Part shown: positions 1 to 7,872 of the stretch, in pieces
How positions within the stretch are numbered: position 1 is the stretch's first letter
Layout: each line of letters begins with the position of its first letter
Source of the DNA: Bacteroidales bacterium
GTDB taxonomy: Bacteria; Bacteroidota; Bacteroidia; Bacteroidales; P3
Assembly (NCBI GenBank): GCA_031263015.1
Contig: JAISGN010000002.1
Coordinates: 89,887 to 153,886, forward strand
DNA: 64,000 nucleotides
Reading direction: 5' to 3'
Program-made: the position numbers and the translations under genes
The notes under the pieces: model-generated
What the model was told of the DNA's origin: nothing
Seen by the model: the letters and a program-made list of their open reading frames with translations, nothing else
Database searches by the model: none

Positions 1-126
1 CAATTCCTCTTTGATACGCTGTTCCAATGCAATTGCAGGCAGATGTATCAACTGCATAAGTTGAATCTGCGATGCGGTTAGGCGTTGTTGCTGTTTCAAA
101 AGGAGGCTATTGGAAAGTTTTGGCAT
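1..126 (-). CDS. rpoN: RNA polymerase sigma-54 factor, N-terminal fragment
   Basis: The first 42 codons of a minus-strand gene that continues beyond the left edge. The peptide begins MPKLSNSLLLKQQQRL and continues with a Gln/Leu-rich stretch ending in ALEQRIKEEL. This matches region I of sigma-54, the activator-interacting segment rich in Leu and Gln. A TATCTTTG -7 element lies 35 bases upstream (161-168, minus). Sigma-54 directs transcription that depends on AAA+ enhancer-binding proteins. Only the N-terminus is visible, so core-binding and RpoN-box regions cannot be checked. The call rests on this short but characteristic motif. Confidence 0.85.
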   Translation of the reverse strand, partial: MPKLSNSLLLKQQQRLTASQIQLMQLIHLPAIALEQRIKEEL

Positions 127-160
127 AATTCTACTTATTTCAATCTGGCATTGTGAATTG

Positions 161-168
161 CAAAGATA
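161..168 (-). promoter_or_regulatory. -7 promoter element of rpoN
   Basis: The minus strand reads TATCTTTG, a match to the Bacteroidota -7 consensus TAnnTTTG, 35 bases before the rpoN start codon. No clear -33 TTTG was identified. Confidence 0.6.
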
Positions 169-207
169 CGAAAAGTTAAATGTAAGCAGCAATGATTAGT
201 ATATATC

Positions 208-2985
208 TTACAAATATTGTGCTGTTAAGGTTTTTGGTTCTGTTGAAATAAGTTCTTCATAAGTCCCTTCAAAGATTATTTCTCCGCCATGTTTGCCTCC
301 GTCTTTGCCGAGTTCTATTATCCAGTCGGAAGTCTTGATTATATCCGCATTATGTTCAATGACAACAATTGTATGCCCCATTTCCACCAAAGCATCAAAA
401 CATCTATTGAGTTTTTTTATATCATCAAAATGCAGACCTGTCGTAGGCTCATCAAAAATAAAGAGAGTCTTGCTATTAGTATTGCCTTTGGAAAGAAAAA
501 ATGCCAGTTTAATGCGTTGAGCCTCACCTCCGCTTAATGTGGAAGAACTTTGACCAAGTTTAAGATAGCCAAGCCCAACATCAATTAAGGATTGTAACTT
601 ACCAACTATTCTATTATTAATTACGTTTGTCTCTTTGCCGAAAAATTCCTTTGCCTCTTCTATACTCATATCAAGAACATCGGCAATAGTTCTTCCTTTG
701 TATTTTATCTCTAAGGCTTCCGCCTCATATCTTGTGCCGTTACAATATTCGCAAGGCAAGATTACGTCAGCCATAAACTGCATTGAAACTGTTATTGTCC
801 CCTCTCCTTTGCAATGTTTGCACCTTCCACCACCATCGGAGTTAAAAGAAAAATAGCCGGCTGTCAATCTGCGTTGTATTGCCAAAGGTTGATTGGCATA
901 AAGCGAACGAATATCATCAAAAGCACCGAGATAAGTAACGGGATTTGAACGAGAAGAACGACCAATCGGGTCTTGATTGACCATTTCTACCGAATGAATA
1001 AGTTTTGTTGAACCATAAACCTTACTGCATTTGGGAATAACATCAACAGAAGAACCAAGATGCAACGACAAGGCATTATAGAAAGTGTTTTTTATTAGAG
1101 TCGTTTTACCGGAACCTGACACCCCACAAACAGTAGTTCGTATGCCGAGCGGTATTTTTAAAGATACATTTTTCAAATTATGCTCACATGCATTATCTAT
1201 CTGTAAAAATTCTTTCCATTTTAGTCTTTGTTTTCGGGATTCTATCCCTAATTCATTGCGGATGTACTTTGCCGTAAGCGATTTCTTATCCGACAGCAAT
1301 TGTCCATACGTTCCACTAAATACAACCTCACCTCCATTAACCCCTGCTCCCAATCCTATATCAATAATGTAATCCGCAGCCTCTATTACCTGCCTGTCAT
1401 GCTCTACAACAATAACAGTATTATTCGCATCCCGCAGTTGCTTCAACACTTTAATCAAATTGTTGGTATCACGGCTATGAAGTCCGATTGTAGGCTCATC
1501 AAGAATATACATAGACCCAATAAGAGGATTTCCAAGTGAGGTTGCAAGACTAATGCGTTGTGCTTCCCCGCCCGAGAGAGTTGAACTGTTCCTGTTAAGA
1601 GTGAGGTATGACAAGCCTACATCCTGTAAATACGAAAGCCTTGTTCGTATTTCCTCAATAATCCTTTGAGAGACTTCCGCTTCATGAGGTGTTAATTTTA
1701 TGTTTGCAAAGAATGTCTGCAATTCATCAACAGGCATAAGCACCAAATCAGTTATTGATTTACCTGAAACCTTAACATACGATGCGTCTTGCCTCAAACG
1801 CGTTCCGTGACACTCAGGACATGTTGTGCGACCTGTATAACGAGATAGCATAACTCTGAATTGAATCTTGTATATCTCCTTTTTAAGCATATCAAAGAAA
1901 GGATAAATGCCCATAATCCTCTTATCACCATACCACAATAAATGCTTCTGCTCATCATTCAGTTGAGAATAAGGTTTATGTATCGGAAATTTATCGTGAG
2001 CCTTGCTTATAAAATCATCTTTGAATTTCTTCATAACCTCACCCTTCCAACAATTAACCGCATCTTCATAAACAGAAAGAGACGGATTGGTTACAACCAA
2101 GTCCTCCGCAATATCCTCTATTTGTCCCGAACCTTTGCATCTCTGACACGCCCCATAAGGATTATTAAAAGAAAAAAAGTTCTCGGAAGTCTTGGTAAAT
2201 ATCATGCCATCAGCCTCAAAACGATTGGAAAACTTCATCAACTTGTCCCCAACCAATACTTCACAATAACCATTCCCTTCATTAAAGGCGGTATGCACGG
2301 AATCACTCAATCGCAAATACGTTTCTTCATTATCATGCTTGACAATAAGTCGGTCAATTACCAGAAAAATATTTTCAACGTTTGTATAATTGCCTTGATT
2401 AATATAATCCTCAATATCAATCATATTATCATCAACATAAAGCCTCACATAACCGAGTTGCAACAATAATTCAAGCCGTTGATGCAATGTTTCGTCATGA
2501 CATAATGTAACAGGACAAAGAACATTCACCTTTGCCCCTTCTTCTTCCTTCAAAATAGCATCAACAACATTAGTAACCGTATGACGAACAACCTCTTTAC
2601 CTGAAACAGGAGAATATGTCCGTCCTATTTTCGCAAATAACAATTTTATATATTCATATATTTCCGTTGTTGTGCCAACAGTTGAGCGAGGATTTCTATT
2701 AGATGTTCTTTGCTCAACAGCAATGGCAGGAGCAATACCGCTAATGGAATCCACCTCAGGCTTATTCATCTTACCAAGAAATTGCCTTGCATAAGACGAT
2801 AAACTTTCCGCATAGCGTCTTTGCCCTTCCGCAAACAATGTATCAAAAGCCAATGACGTTTTACCCGAACCCGATACACCGGTAATAACTATTAACTTCC
2901 CAGTAGGAAGCTCTACATTAATATTTTTTAGATTATTGACTCTCGCACCTTTTATTATAATTGGCTTGTTTCCCTTGACAGACAT
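208..2985 (-). CDS. uvrA: Excinuclease ABC subunit A (UvrA)
   Basis: DNA damage-recognition ATPase of nucleotide excision repair, which loads UvrB. At 925 residues it is near the usual 940. The first Walker A (GVSGSGKTS) is at about residues 36-44. The UvrB-binding/insertion region follows, then CQRC and CPECHG zinc-type cysteine pairs. The first ABC signature STLSGGEAQRIS is about residue 480, and a second Walker A GVSGSGKTT and a second zinc module (CKHC...CEYC) lie in the C-terminal half. The second signature (STLSGGEAQRIK) and DEPTTGLH follow. The gene stands alone, downstream of the gmk terminator, with TACCTTTG at 3011-3018 as a likely -7 element. Many Bacteroidales have two UvrA paralogues, and which one this is cannot be decided here. 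Confidence 0.96.
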   Translation of the reverse strand: MSVKGNKPIIIKGARVNNLKNINVELPTGKLIVITGVSGSGKTSLAFDTLFAEGQRRYAESLSSYARQFLGKMNKPEVDSISGIAPAIAVEQRTSNRNPRSTVGTTTEIYEYIKLLFAKIGRTYSPVSGKEVVRHTVTNVVDAILKEEEGAKVNVLCPVTLCHDETLHQRLELLLQLGYVRLYVDDNMIDIEDYINQGNYTNVENIFLVIDRLIVKHDNEETYLRLSDSVHTAFNEGNGYCEVLVGDKLMKFSNRFEADGMIFTKTSENFFSFNNPYGACQRCKGSGQIEDIAEDLVVTNPSLSVYEDAVNCWKGEVMKKFKDDFISKAHDKFPIHKPYSQLNDEQKHLLWYGDKRIMGIYPFFDMLKKEIYKIQFRVMLSRYTGRTTCPECHGTRLRQDASYVKVSGKSITDLVLMPVDELQTFFANIKLTPHEAEVSQRIIEEIRTRLSYLQDVGLSYLTLNRNSSTLSGGEAQRISLATSLGNPLIGSMYILDEPTIGLHSRDTNNLIKVLKQLRDANNTVIVVEHDRQVIEAADYIIDIGLGAGVNGGEVVFSGTYGQLLSDKKSLTAKYIRNELGIESRKQRLKWKEFLQIDNACEHNLKNVSLKIPLGIRTTVCGVSGSGKTTLIKNTFYNALSLHLGSSVDVIPKCSKVYGSTKLIHSVEMVNQDPIGRSSRSNPVTYLGAFDDIRSLYANQPLAIQRRLTAGYFSFNSDGGGRCKHCKGEGTITVSMQFMADVILPCEYCNGTRYEAEALEIKYKGRTIADVLDMSIEEAKEFFGKETNVINNRIVGKLQSLIDVGLGYLKLGQSSSTLSGGEAQRIKLAFFLSKGNTNSKTLFIFDEPTTGLHFDDIKKLNRCFDALVEMGHTIVVIEHNADIIKTSDWIIELGKDGGKHGGEIIFEGTYEELISTEPKTLTAQYL

Positions 2986-3010
2986 TCTATTTTATTATAT
3001 TGAACGCTTG

Positions 3011-3018
3011 CAAAGGTA
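3011..3018 (-). promoter_or_regulatory. -7 promoter element of uvrA
   Basis: The minus strand reads TACCTTTG (consensus TAnnTTTG), 25 bases before the uvrA ATG. It lies after the gmk terminator hairpin, consistent with independent transcription of uvrA. Confidence 0.55.
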
Positions 3019-3094
3019 TCAAATTTCCTCAAATGATATTATAGTCTATTACTTTGCGAAATCAGTTTCGCTATTCTGATATAAGAAAGCAAAT

Positions 3095-3120
3095 CCTACA
3101 TTTAAAATTATAAATGTAGG
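3095..3120 (-). terminator. Terminator after gmk
   Basis: A perfect 10-bp inverted repeat, CCTACATTTA / TAAATGTAGG, with a 6-base loop. It lies 11 bases after the gmk stop and is followed on the minus strand by a T-rich tract. The stem is AT-rich, so termination strength is uncertain. Confidence 0.65.
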
Positions 3121-3130
3121 TATTTCAAGG

Positions 3131-3700
3131 TTATTTCAGTTCCTTTTCAATTATTTCCTTCGCTTTGGCGACGGCAAGGTTTATATCGTCATTCAGAATC
3201 GTGTAATCAAACTTATCACTCATTGAAAGCTCCATAGCAGACCTCTCAATACGCTTAGCTATGCTTTCTTTGCTTTCCGTACCTCTGAATTCAAGTCTTC
3301 TTTGCAATTCTTCAATAGACGGAGGCATAACAAAAATAGATACGGCACTTGACTTAAAAAGTTTCTTAATACTTATACCGCCATTAACATCAACATCGAA
3401 TGCTATAATCTTGCCGTTTGCACGTATGCGGTCTATTTCCGATTTAAGCGTACCATACAATATTCCGTTATAAACCTCTTCCCATTCAAGGAAATCACCA
3501 TTTGCTATTTTTGTTCTAAACTCTTGCTCTGTTAAAAAGTAGTAATCTTTGCCTTCAACCTCATTACTACGTTTGGGACGTGAGGTTGCAGAAACGGAAA
3601 AGGTCAATAAATCGGGATAAATAGCGAACAAACGTTTTAGAATAGTCGTTTTACCGGAACCGGACGGGGCAGAAAATATGATAATGTCTTTTTTATGCAT
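3131..3700 (-). CDS. gmk: Guanylate kinase
   Basis: Converts GMP plus ATP to GDP plus ADP in guanine nucleotide synthesis and salvage (cytosol). The 189-residue length is normal. The P-loop FSAPSGSGKTT is at residues 9-19. The GMP-binding segment follows with SRPKRSNEVEGKDYYFL and the EW motif (FLEWEEVYNGILYGT). The lid region with RRLEFRGTES follows. It lies 11 bases downstream of the hypothetical gene at 3712-4620 and is the last gene of the pdxJ operon, followed by a hairpin terminator. Confidence 0.96.
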   Translation of the reverse strand: MHKKDIIIFSAPSGSGKTTILKRLFAIYPDLLTFSVSATSRPKRSNEVEGKDYYFLTEQEFRTKIANGDFLEWEEVYNGILYGTLKSEIDRIRANGKIIAFDVDVNGGISIKKLFKSSAVSIFVMPPSIEELQRRLEFRGTESKESIAKRIERSAMELSMSDKFDYTILNDDINLAVAKAKEIIEKELK

Positions 3701-3711
3701 ATAAAAGATGG

Positions 3712-4620
3712 CTATGTGCGTTTTCTAAATCGTTTCTCTATAATATCAAGCAGAGTCGTGAAAGCCAAAGATGTTTCCGACCACTGATTTTCTTGTTTAT
3801 ACCTATCTATTATAAGCAATGCGTTTCCCTTATCTTCGCTTGCATTAAGTTCTTGGATAAAATCAGTATATTTTTTCATATTTCCTTCAAACAGATTGTT
3901 GATAAACAAAAATTTATCATTCACTCCGATATTTGTTCTCAAATCTCCGAAATTTCTTCCTCCGACTTTATCATTTATTGTCTGCGTATCGGCAAATTTA
4001 TCGGCTACTGTGGTCTGCTGTTGTGAGAAAAGGTCAAATGCTGATGGGGTTTTAAGTTCATTATCTATCTCATCCATCAGGCTATTACGAAGATAATTCA
4101 ATACGGAAGGCGTATTCTCTATTATATTATTTATTTCCGTCTCGCCGTAAGGCTCTTTCTCCTGTTTTAATTCTGATTCCAAATGCGTGTCATTGGCTTC
4201 TGCTATCTCCTCTTCCGAATAAAAATCAAATTCTTCGCCGTCAATCGGCAATTCATCCTCAACAGACGGCAAGGCTTCTTCTTCTAAATTATTAGGAATG
4301 TCTTTCTGCGGCTCGGAAACCTCAATCTCCTTTGGCGAATCATCTTCCGATTGTTCAAAAATAACCGTTTGCTGAGGCAGAATATCATCTTGCGAAATCT
4401 CTTCTTGACTTTCAATCTGCGGCATCTCACTTGGCGAAGTCATATAGTGGTCTTGCGGAATTTTTTCTTCATAATCCATCAACAAAGAATACATCTCTCG
4501 CAATTTATCCTTTAAAATATCAACCTCAATCTGCGGCATATTTTCATCACTGCACATCTTGCTGCCAAGAGAGTTTATTTTGTCAAGCAAAGACCTTAAT
4601 CTGTTTTTATCGGTATTCAT
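3712..4620 (-). CDS. Acidic conserved hypothetical protein
   Basis: A 302-residue cytosolic protein with no signal peptide or membrane segment. Residues 1-60 look helical (possible coiled coil). A very acidic, low-complexity Glu/Asp/Pro-rich linker covers about 60-170. The C-terminal third is more ordered and contains NDKFLFINNLFEGNMKKY, ending in a basic RFRKRT tail. Proteins with this C-terminal block sit in similar positions in other Bacteroidales, but I know of no assigned function. It lies between pdxJ (43-base gap) and gmk (11-base gap) on the same strand and is probably co-transcribed with them. Confidence 0.8.
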   Translation of the reverse strand: MNTDKNRLRSLLDKINSLGSKMCSDENMPQIEVDILKDKLREMYSLLMDYEEKIPQDHYMTSPSEMPQIESQEEISQDDILPQQTVIFEQSEDDSPKEIEVSEPQKDIPNNLEEEALPSVEDELPIDGEEFDFYSEEEIAEANDTHLESELKQEKEPYGETEINNIIENTPSVLNYLRNSLMDEIDNELKTPSAFDLFSQQQTTVADKFADTQTINDKVGGRNFGDLRTNIGVNDKFLFINNLFEGNMKKYTDFIQELNASEDKGNALLIIDRYKQENQWSETSLAFTTLLDIIEKRFRKRT

Positions 4621-4663
4621 TTTAATGATTGTTTATCTCAAATAGTTTATATAAAATATTGTT

Positions 4664-5464
4664 TTAACCTTCCAAACTATCATTTAATTCGCTGTAAATC
4701 TCGTTTAATTCCTCCTGAGTCAAAAGACAATGCTTGTTTTGGTACTTTTGTGAGCGGTGAAGGCAACGTTTGTAAATCTGAATGGTCGCTCGCATTCCAA
4801 ATTCCAAAGCATCACAAATCAAAGCGTGCCCAATAGAAACCTCAAGCAAGTTAGGAATCTTTTTATTAAAGAAATTAAGATTATAATAGTTCAAATCGTG
4901 TCCGGCATTCACGCCCAAATCACATTCTTCTGCCGCTTTGGCAGCAACAATGAAAGGTTCAATGGCTTTATGCTTGTCTTCAGTGTAATGTTTAGCATAA
5001 CTTTCGGTGTATAACTCAACTCTGTCGGCTTCACAACGCTTTGCCCCTTCAATCATATTTGCATCCGCATTGACGAAAAGCGATACCCTGCCGACAGACT
5101 TTAATCTGGCTACAATATCCCTAAGCATTGATTCATTTTTAACAGTATCCCAGCCGTTATTAGATGTTAAGGCGTCAGGCTTATCAGGCACAAGCGTAAT
5201 CTGTGTTGGTTTTACTTCCTCAACAAGCCGCATAAAATCTTCCGAAGGATAGCCTTCTATGTTGAATTCCTTAGTTAAAACCGCTTTTAGTTGCCTTACA
5301 TCATCGTAACGTATGTGTCGTCCGTCCGGACGCGGATGTACGGTTATTCCGTCAGCACCTAAATGTTCTATCTTCAAGGCTGATTTGACTACATCAGGCA
5401 TATTACCGCCTCGTGCGTTGCGAAGAGTTGCTATTTTGTTGATATTGACACTCAGTTTAACCAT
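4664..5464 (-). CDS. pdxJ: Pyridoxine 5'-phosphate synthase
   Basis: Condenses 1-deoxy-D-xylulose 5-phosphate with 3-amino-2-oxopropyl phosphate to make pyridoxine 5'-phosphate (DXP-dependent vitamin B6 pathway). It is a TIM-barrel protein with the N-terminal VNINKIATLRNARGG signature, the phosphate-binding HPRPDGRHI block and VNAGHDLNYYN. At 266 residues it is about 20 longer than the usual 240-245; the extra sequence is a C-terminal tail after CLHRSQKYQ. First gene of the pdxJ-hypothetical-gmk operon. A TACTTTTG element lies on the minus strand at 5485-5492. Confidence 0.95.
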   Translation of the reverse strand: MVKLSVNINKIATLRNARGGNMPDVVKSALKIEHLGADGITVHPRPDGRHIRYDDVRQLKAVLTKEFNIEGYPSEDFMRLVEEVKPTQITLVPDKPDALTSNNGWDTVKNESMLRDIVARLKSVGRVSLFVNADANMIEGAKRCEADRVELYTESYAKHYTEDKHKAIEPFIVAAKAAEECDLGVNAGHDLNYYNLNFFNKKIPNLLEVSIGHALICDALEFGMRATIQIYKRCLHRSQKYQNKHCLLTQEELNEIYSELNDSLEG

Positions 5465-5484
5465 TTCGTTTGAGATTTTCCCAG

Positions 5485-5492
5485 CAAAAGTA
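5485..5492 (-). promoter_or_regulatory. -7 promoter element of pdxJ operon
   Basis: The minus strand reads TACTTTTG, 20 bases before the pdxJ ATG. A second minus-strand TACTTTTG lies at 5559-5566, so two start sites are possible. No convincing -33 box was found for either. Confidence 0.5.
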
Positions 5493-5676
5493 ATATTATT
5501 TTTTGTTTCCTGTTTATAATCGTTCGTATTGTGTTACCGATAACACTTATTAAGACTGCAAAAGTATAAAAAACATATATATTTCTTCATTTCAAAAATT
5601 TCAAACCTCGTATCGCCGCCGCAAAACAAAACAATATCGCCATCCTTACTGACATTGATATTCTGTGAGTTGGTTC

Positions 5677-5775
5677 GGTTAAAATGAAAGGCTGTTTCGT
5701 AAAAATAAAACGCTGTTTGGTTAAAATAAAACAGCCTTTCATTTTGATGGAACAGCCTTTTGTTAAAATAATGCA
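5677..5775. repeat. 21-bp phased repeat array, AAACAGCCTTT family (locus A)
   Basis: Four 11-base cores start at 5687, 5708, 5729 and 5750, exactly 21 bases apart. The first is AAAGGCTGTTT, the second AAACGCTGTTT, and the last two are AAACAGCCTTT and GAACAGCCTTT, so the orientation flips in the middle. The 10-base spacers are T/A-rich. It occupies the gap between divergent pdxJ and the 5846 gene; the rest of that 381-base gap holds only promoter-like sequences. Confidence 0.9.
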
Positions 5776-5813
5776 AAGGAATGCCTTCCGAGAACGACAT
5801 TGTAAAAAAATAT

Positions 5814-5821
5814 TATCTTTG
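5814..5821 (+). promoter_or_regulatory. -7 promoter element of the 5846-9420 operon
   Basis: TATCTTTG, matching TAnnTTTG, 24 bases before the ATG at 5846. No clear -33 element was found at the expected distance. Confidence 0.5.
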
Positions 5822-5845
5822 CCCAATATTTTTAATTAAGATTAT

Positions 5846-6607
5846 ATGAATAATAAAACGACCATTTATCTCCTTGTTGTTTGCTTTGTTTGCAGCCTGA
5901 CGGCGTTTTCGCAGAATCAAACGGGCAATCAGGACAGTGTTTTGTACTATCCGATAAAAGATAACATCCTTTCAAAGGGACGAACCAATATTTCATTCAG
6001 CATAGGATTTGAGAACAAGAAAATAGAAGATGATTTCCTGCTGACCATATTAAAGATTGATGAGATTAAAACCAACAAATATGATTTTTCTTTCGGCGGT
6101 TCGTATTTTGTAAAGGACAATGTGGCACTCGGAGGCAAGGTTTCATACGGATTTTCCGACCAAACATATCATTTAGACGCCAAAGTGCTGGAATTATTGA
6201 TTGATGCGCAAAATTATTCCACCTCAACAGCACAGACATCCTTCTCAATAGGAGGAGGAGTTAAGAATTTCGTGCCGATAGGCAGCGGTAGAAAATTATT
6301 TATCTTTAATGAGACGAATTTATTGTATTCTTATAGCCGCACGCTTACAAGAGATGTGTATAACCAAACGAGGATTGAGAAAAATTTTTGGCAGGATAAT
6401 ACAATTGAAGTCAGGTTATCGCCGGGCGTAATGTACTTCCTCACCAAAGGATTTGCGTTTGAATTTGCTCTTACGCCTGTTGCACTCAGTTATAAGTGGG
6501 GAACGGTAACGCATAACGAAGAATCAAAAGGTTCTTCTCACGATGCGGATTTGAATTTCAGCCTTTTCCCCTTCACAATCTACTTCGGATTTGCCTATTA
6601 CTTCTAA
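5846..6607 (+). CDS. Predicted outer-membrane beta-barrel protein
   Basis: A 253-residue exported protein with a signal peptide at residues 1-22 (hydrophobic core YLLVVCFVCSLTAF, cleavage after FSQ). The rest shows alternating amphipathic strands, for example a FSFGGSYFVKDNVALGGKVSYGF block, and ends with YFGFAYYF. That terminal aromatic residue is typical of outer-membrane barrels. No specific family is recognised. It starts an envelope operon, 12 bases ahead of the PCMD lipoprotein gene. Confidence 0.8.
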   Translation: MNNKTTIYLLVVCFVCSLTAFSQNQTGNQDSVLYYPIKDNILSKGRTNISFSIGFENKKIEDDFLLTILKIDEIKTNKYDFSFGGSYFVKDNVALGGKVSYGFSDQTYHLDAKVLELLIDAQNYSTSTAQTSFSIGGGVKNFVPIGSGRKLFIFNETNLLYSYSRTLTRDVYNQTRIEKNFWQDNTIEVRLSPGVMYFLTKGFAFEFALTPVALSYKWGTVTHNEESKGSSHDADLNFSLFPFTIYFGFAYYF

Positions 6608-6619
6608 AAAAATAAATGT

Positions 6620-7852
6620 ATGAAAAGAATAATTTACGGATTTATCGTTTTATTATCGGCAATCTTTATAATATCCTGCGTAGATGAGGATTATTATCAG
6701 GAAAGCAGGCTTTGCAATGTTGTGGAACTTTCTCTCAAAGGGCAGATATCAAACACTATTGTTGCAGGAGCAGATAACGATACGGGCTTTGTTTATATCG
6801 GTATGCCCAATACGGTGGATTTAAAAAATATTGCTGTGAATAATGTTGTTTTTTCGCCGCTTTCAAAATGTGATAAGGACGTTAAGTCAATACGAAACTT
6901 CACTAACGATATTTGTTTCAAACTCACGGCGGAAGATAACGATGTTTCAAAGGTATGGATAGTGCGTGTCAGTTACGGAAATGCACCGAAGCAACTGCCG
7001 TTTTCAAATATGAAACAATGGACTGTTGCATTAAATTCGCTTGGAGTGCCGATTACAACAATGGGAACGACCGCTTATTTTCCCGGAAACGGCATTGACT
7101 ATTCTCCTTGGCAGCATGCGGCACGTGCAAACCAGATGAATTTCTTTTTTAGCGTCAATCCGCGTCCAGATGCTGCTGATGCCGATTACGCATGTATGGA
7201 AACAAAACTTTATAACGGCGGAGCGGCGATGGGATACGGCATTGTAACGGGAGCAATCTATACTGCCGTCTTCCGATATGATGCAAAACATCTGCCGGGA
7301 ATTGGTTCCGACCCCAACCCTCGCAAGATGGTTGATTTCGGAACGGCGTTTTATTACAAGCCAACGGCGATAAAATTTAAGATAAGGTACAAAGGCGGTG
7401 ATACATTAAGAGACGGACGCGGCAATGCGGTAGTCGGCGGTAAGGATTCTTGCGATATTTATGTTATTTTGCAGAACCGAACACAGGATACGAACATTTG
7501 GTATCGCGTAGGTGCGGCTTGGTTGCGTACAAGTGAGCCTATGGGCGATTTTAACAACAATAATGGGTTTCAGGAGGTTACTTTGCCGATTATTTACGGC
7601 GAACCATCCGCATCTGTCCTCAATCAAAAACCATATATGGCTATCGGAGGAATAAAAGGTGAGGTTGTGTTTTACAAATTCGTGCAAAACGGGGACGATT
7701 ACGACAAATACGAGATGCAGGAGCAATATGCAGACCCATCAATGCCTGTTGATAATATAATTGTTACCTTTTCGTCATCGGCTTATGGCGATATGTTTCT
7801 CGGAGCGCCCGATAGCCGACTTGATATTAAGGATATAGAATTTGTTTATTAG
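6620..7852 (+). CDS. PCMD domain-containing lipoprotein
   Basis: A 410-residue lipoprotein. Its signal peptide ends in the lipobox IFIISC with Cys at about residue 20. An N-terminal Ig-like region (about 30-115) resembles the domain often placed ahead of carbohydrate-related lipoprotein domains. A C-terminal region of about 250 residues ends in SSSAYGDMFLGAPDSRLDI, the hallmark of the PCMD family (putative carbohydrate metabolism domain, PF13201). These are surface lipoproteins of Bacteroidota thought to bind glycans; the ligand is unknown. It is co-directional with the barrel gene 12 bases upstream and the OstA-like gene downstream, suggesting a joint envelope role. Confidence 0.85.
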   Translation: MKRIIYGFIVLLSAIFIISCVDEDYYQESRLCNVVELSLKGQISNTIVAGADNDTGFVYIGMPNTVDLKNIAVNNVVFSPLSKCDKDVKSIRNFTNDICFKLTAEDNDVSKVWIVRVSYGNAPKQLPFSNMKQWTVALNSLGVPITTMGTTAYFPGNGIDYSPWQHAARANQMNFFFSVNPRPDAADADYACMETKLYNGGAAMGYGIVTGAIYTAVFRYDAKHLPGIGSDPNPRKMVDFGTAFYYKPTAIKFKIRYKGGDTLRDGRGNAVVGGKDSCDIYVILQNRTQDTNIWYRVGAAWLRTSEPMGDFNNNNGFQEVTLPIIYGEPSASVLNQKPYMAIGGIKGEVVFYKFVQNGDDYDKYEMQEQYADPSMPVDNIIVTFSSSAYGDMFLGAPDSRLDIKDIEFVY

Positions 7853-7872
7853 AGTTGCAATCGGCGGAATCT

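Noticed and set aside
1942..2469. 175-codon plus-strand frame inside uvrA
   Set aside because: Antisense shadow of uvrA, which has full family motifs throughout this segment.
5534..5826. Open frames across the repeat array encoding RLFHQNE/TAFYFYE-type heptapeptides
   Set aside because: The frames are open because the 21-base period is a multiple of three; there is no plausible promoter, signal or homologue, and similar frames occur on both strands at every array.
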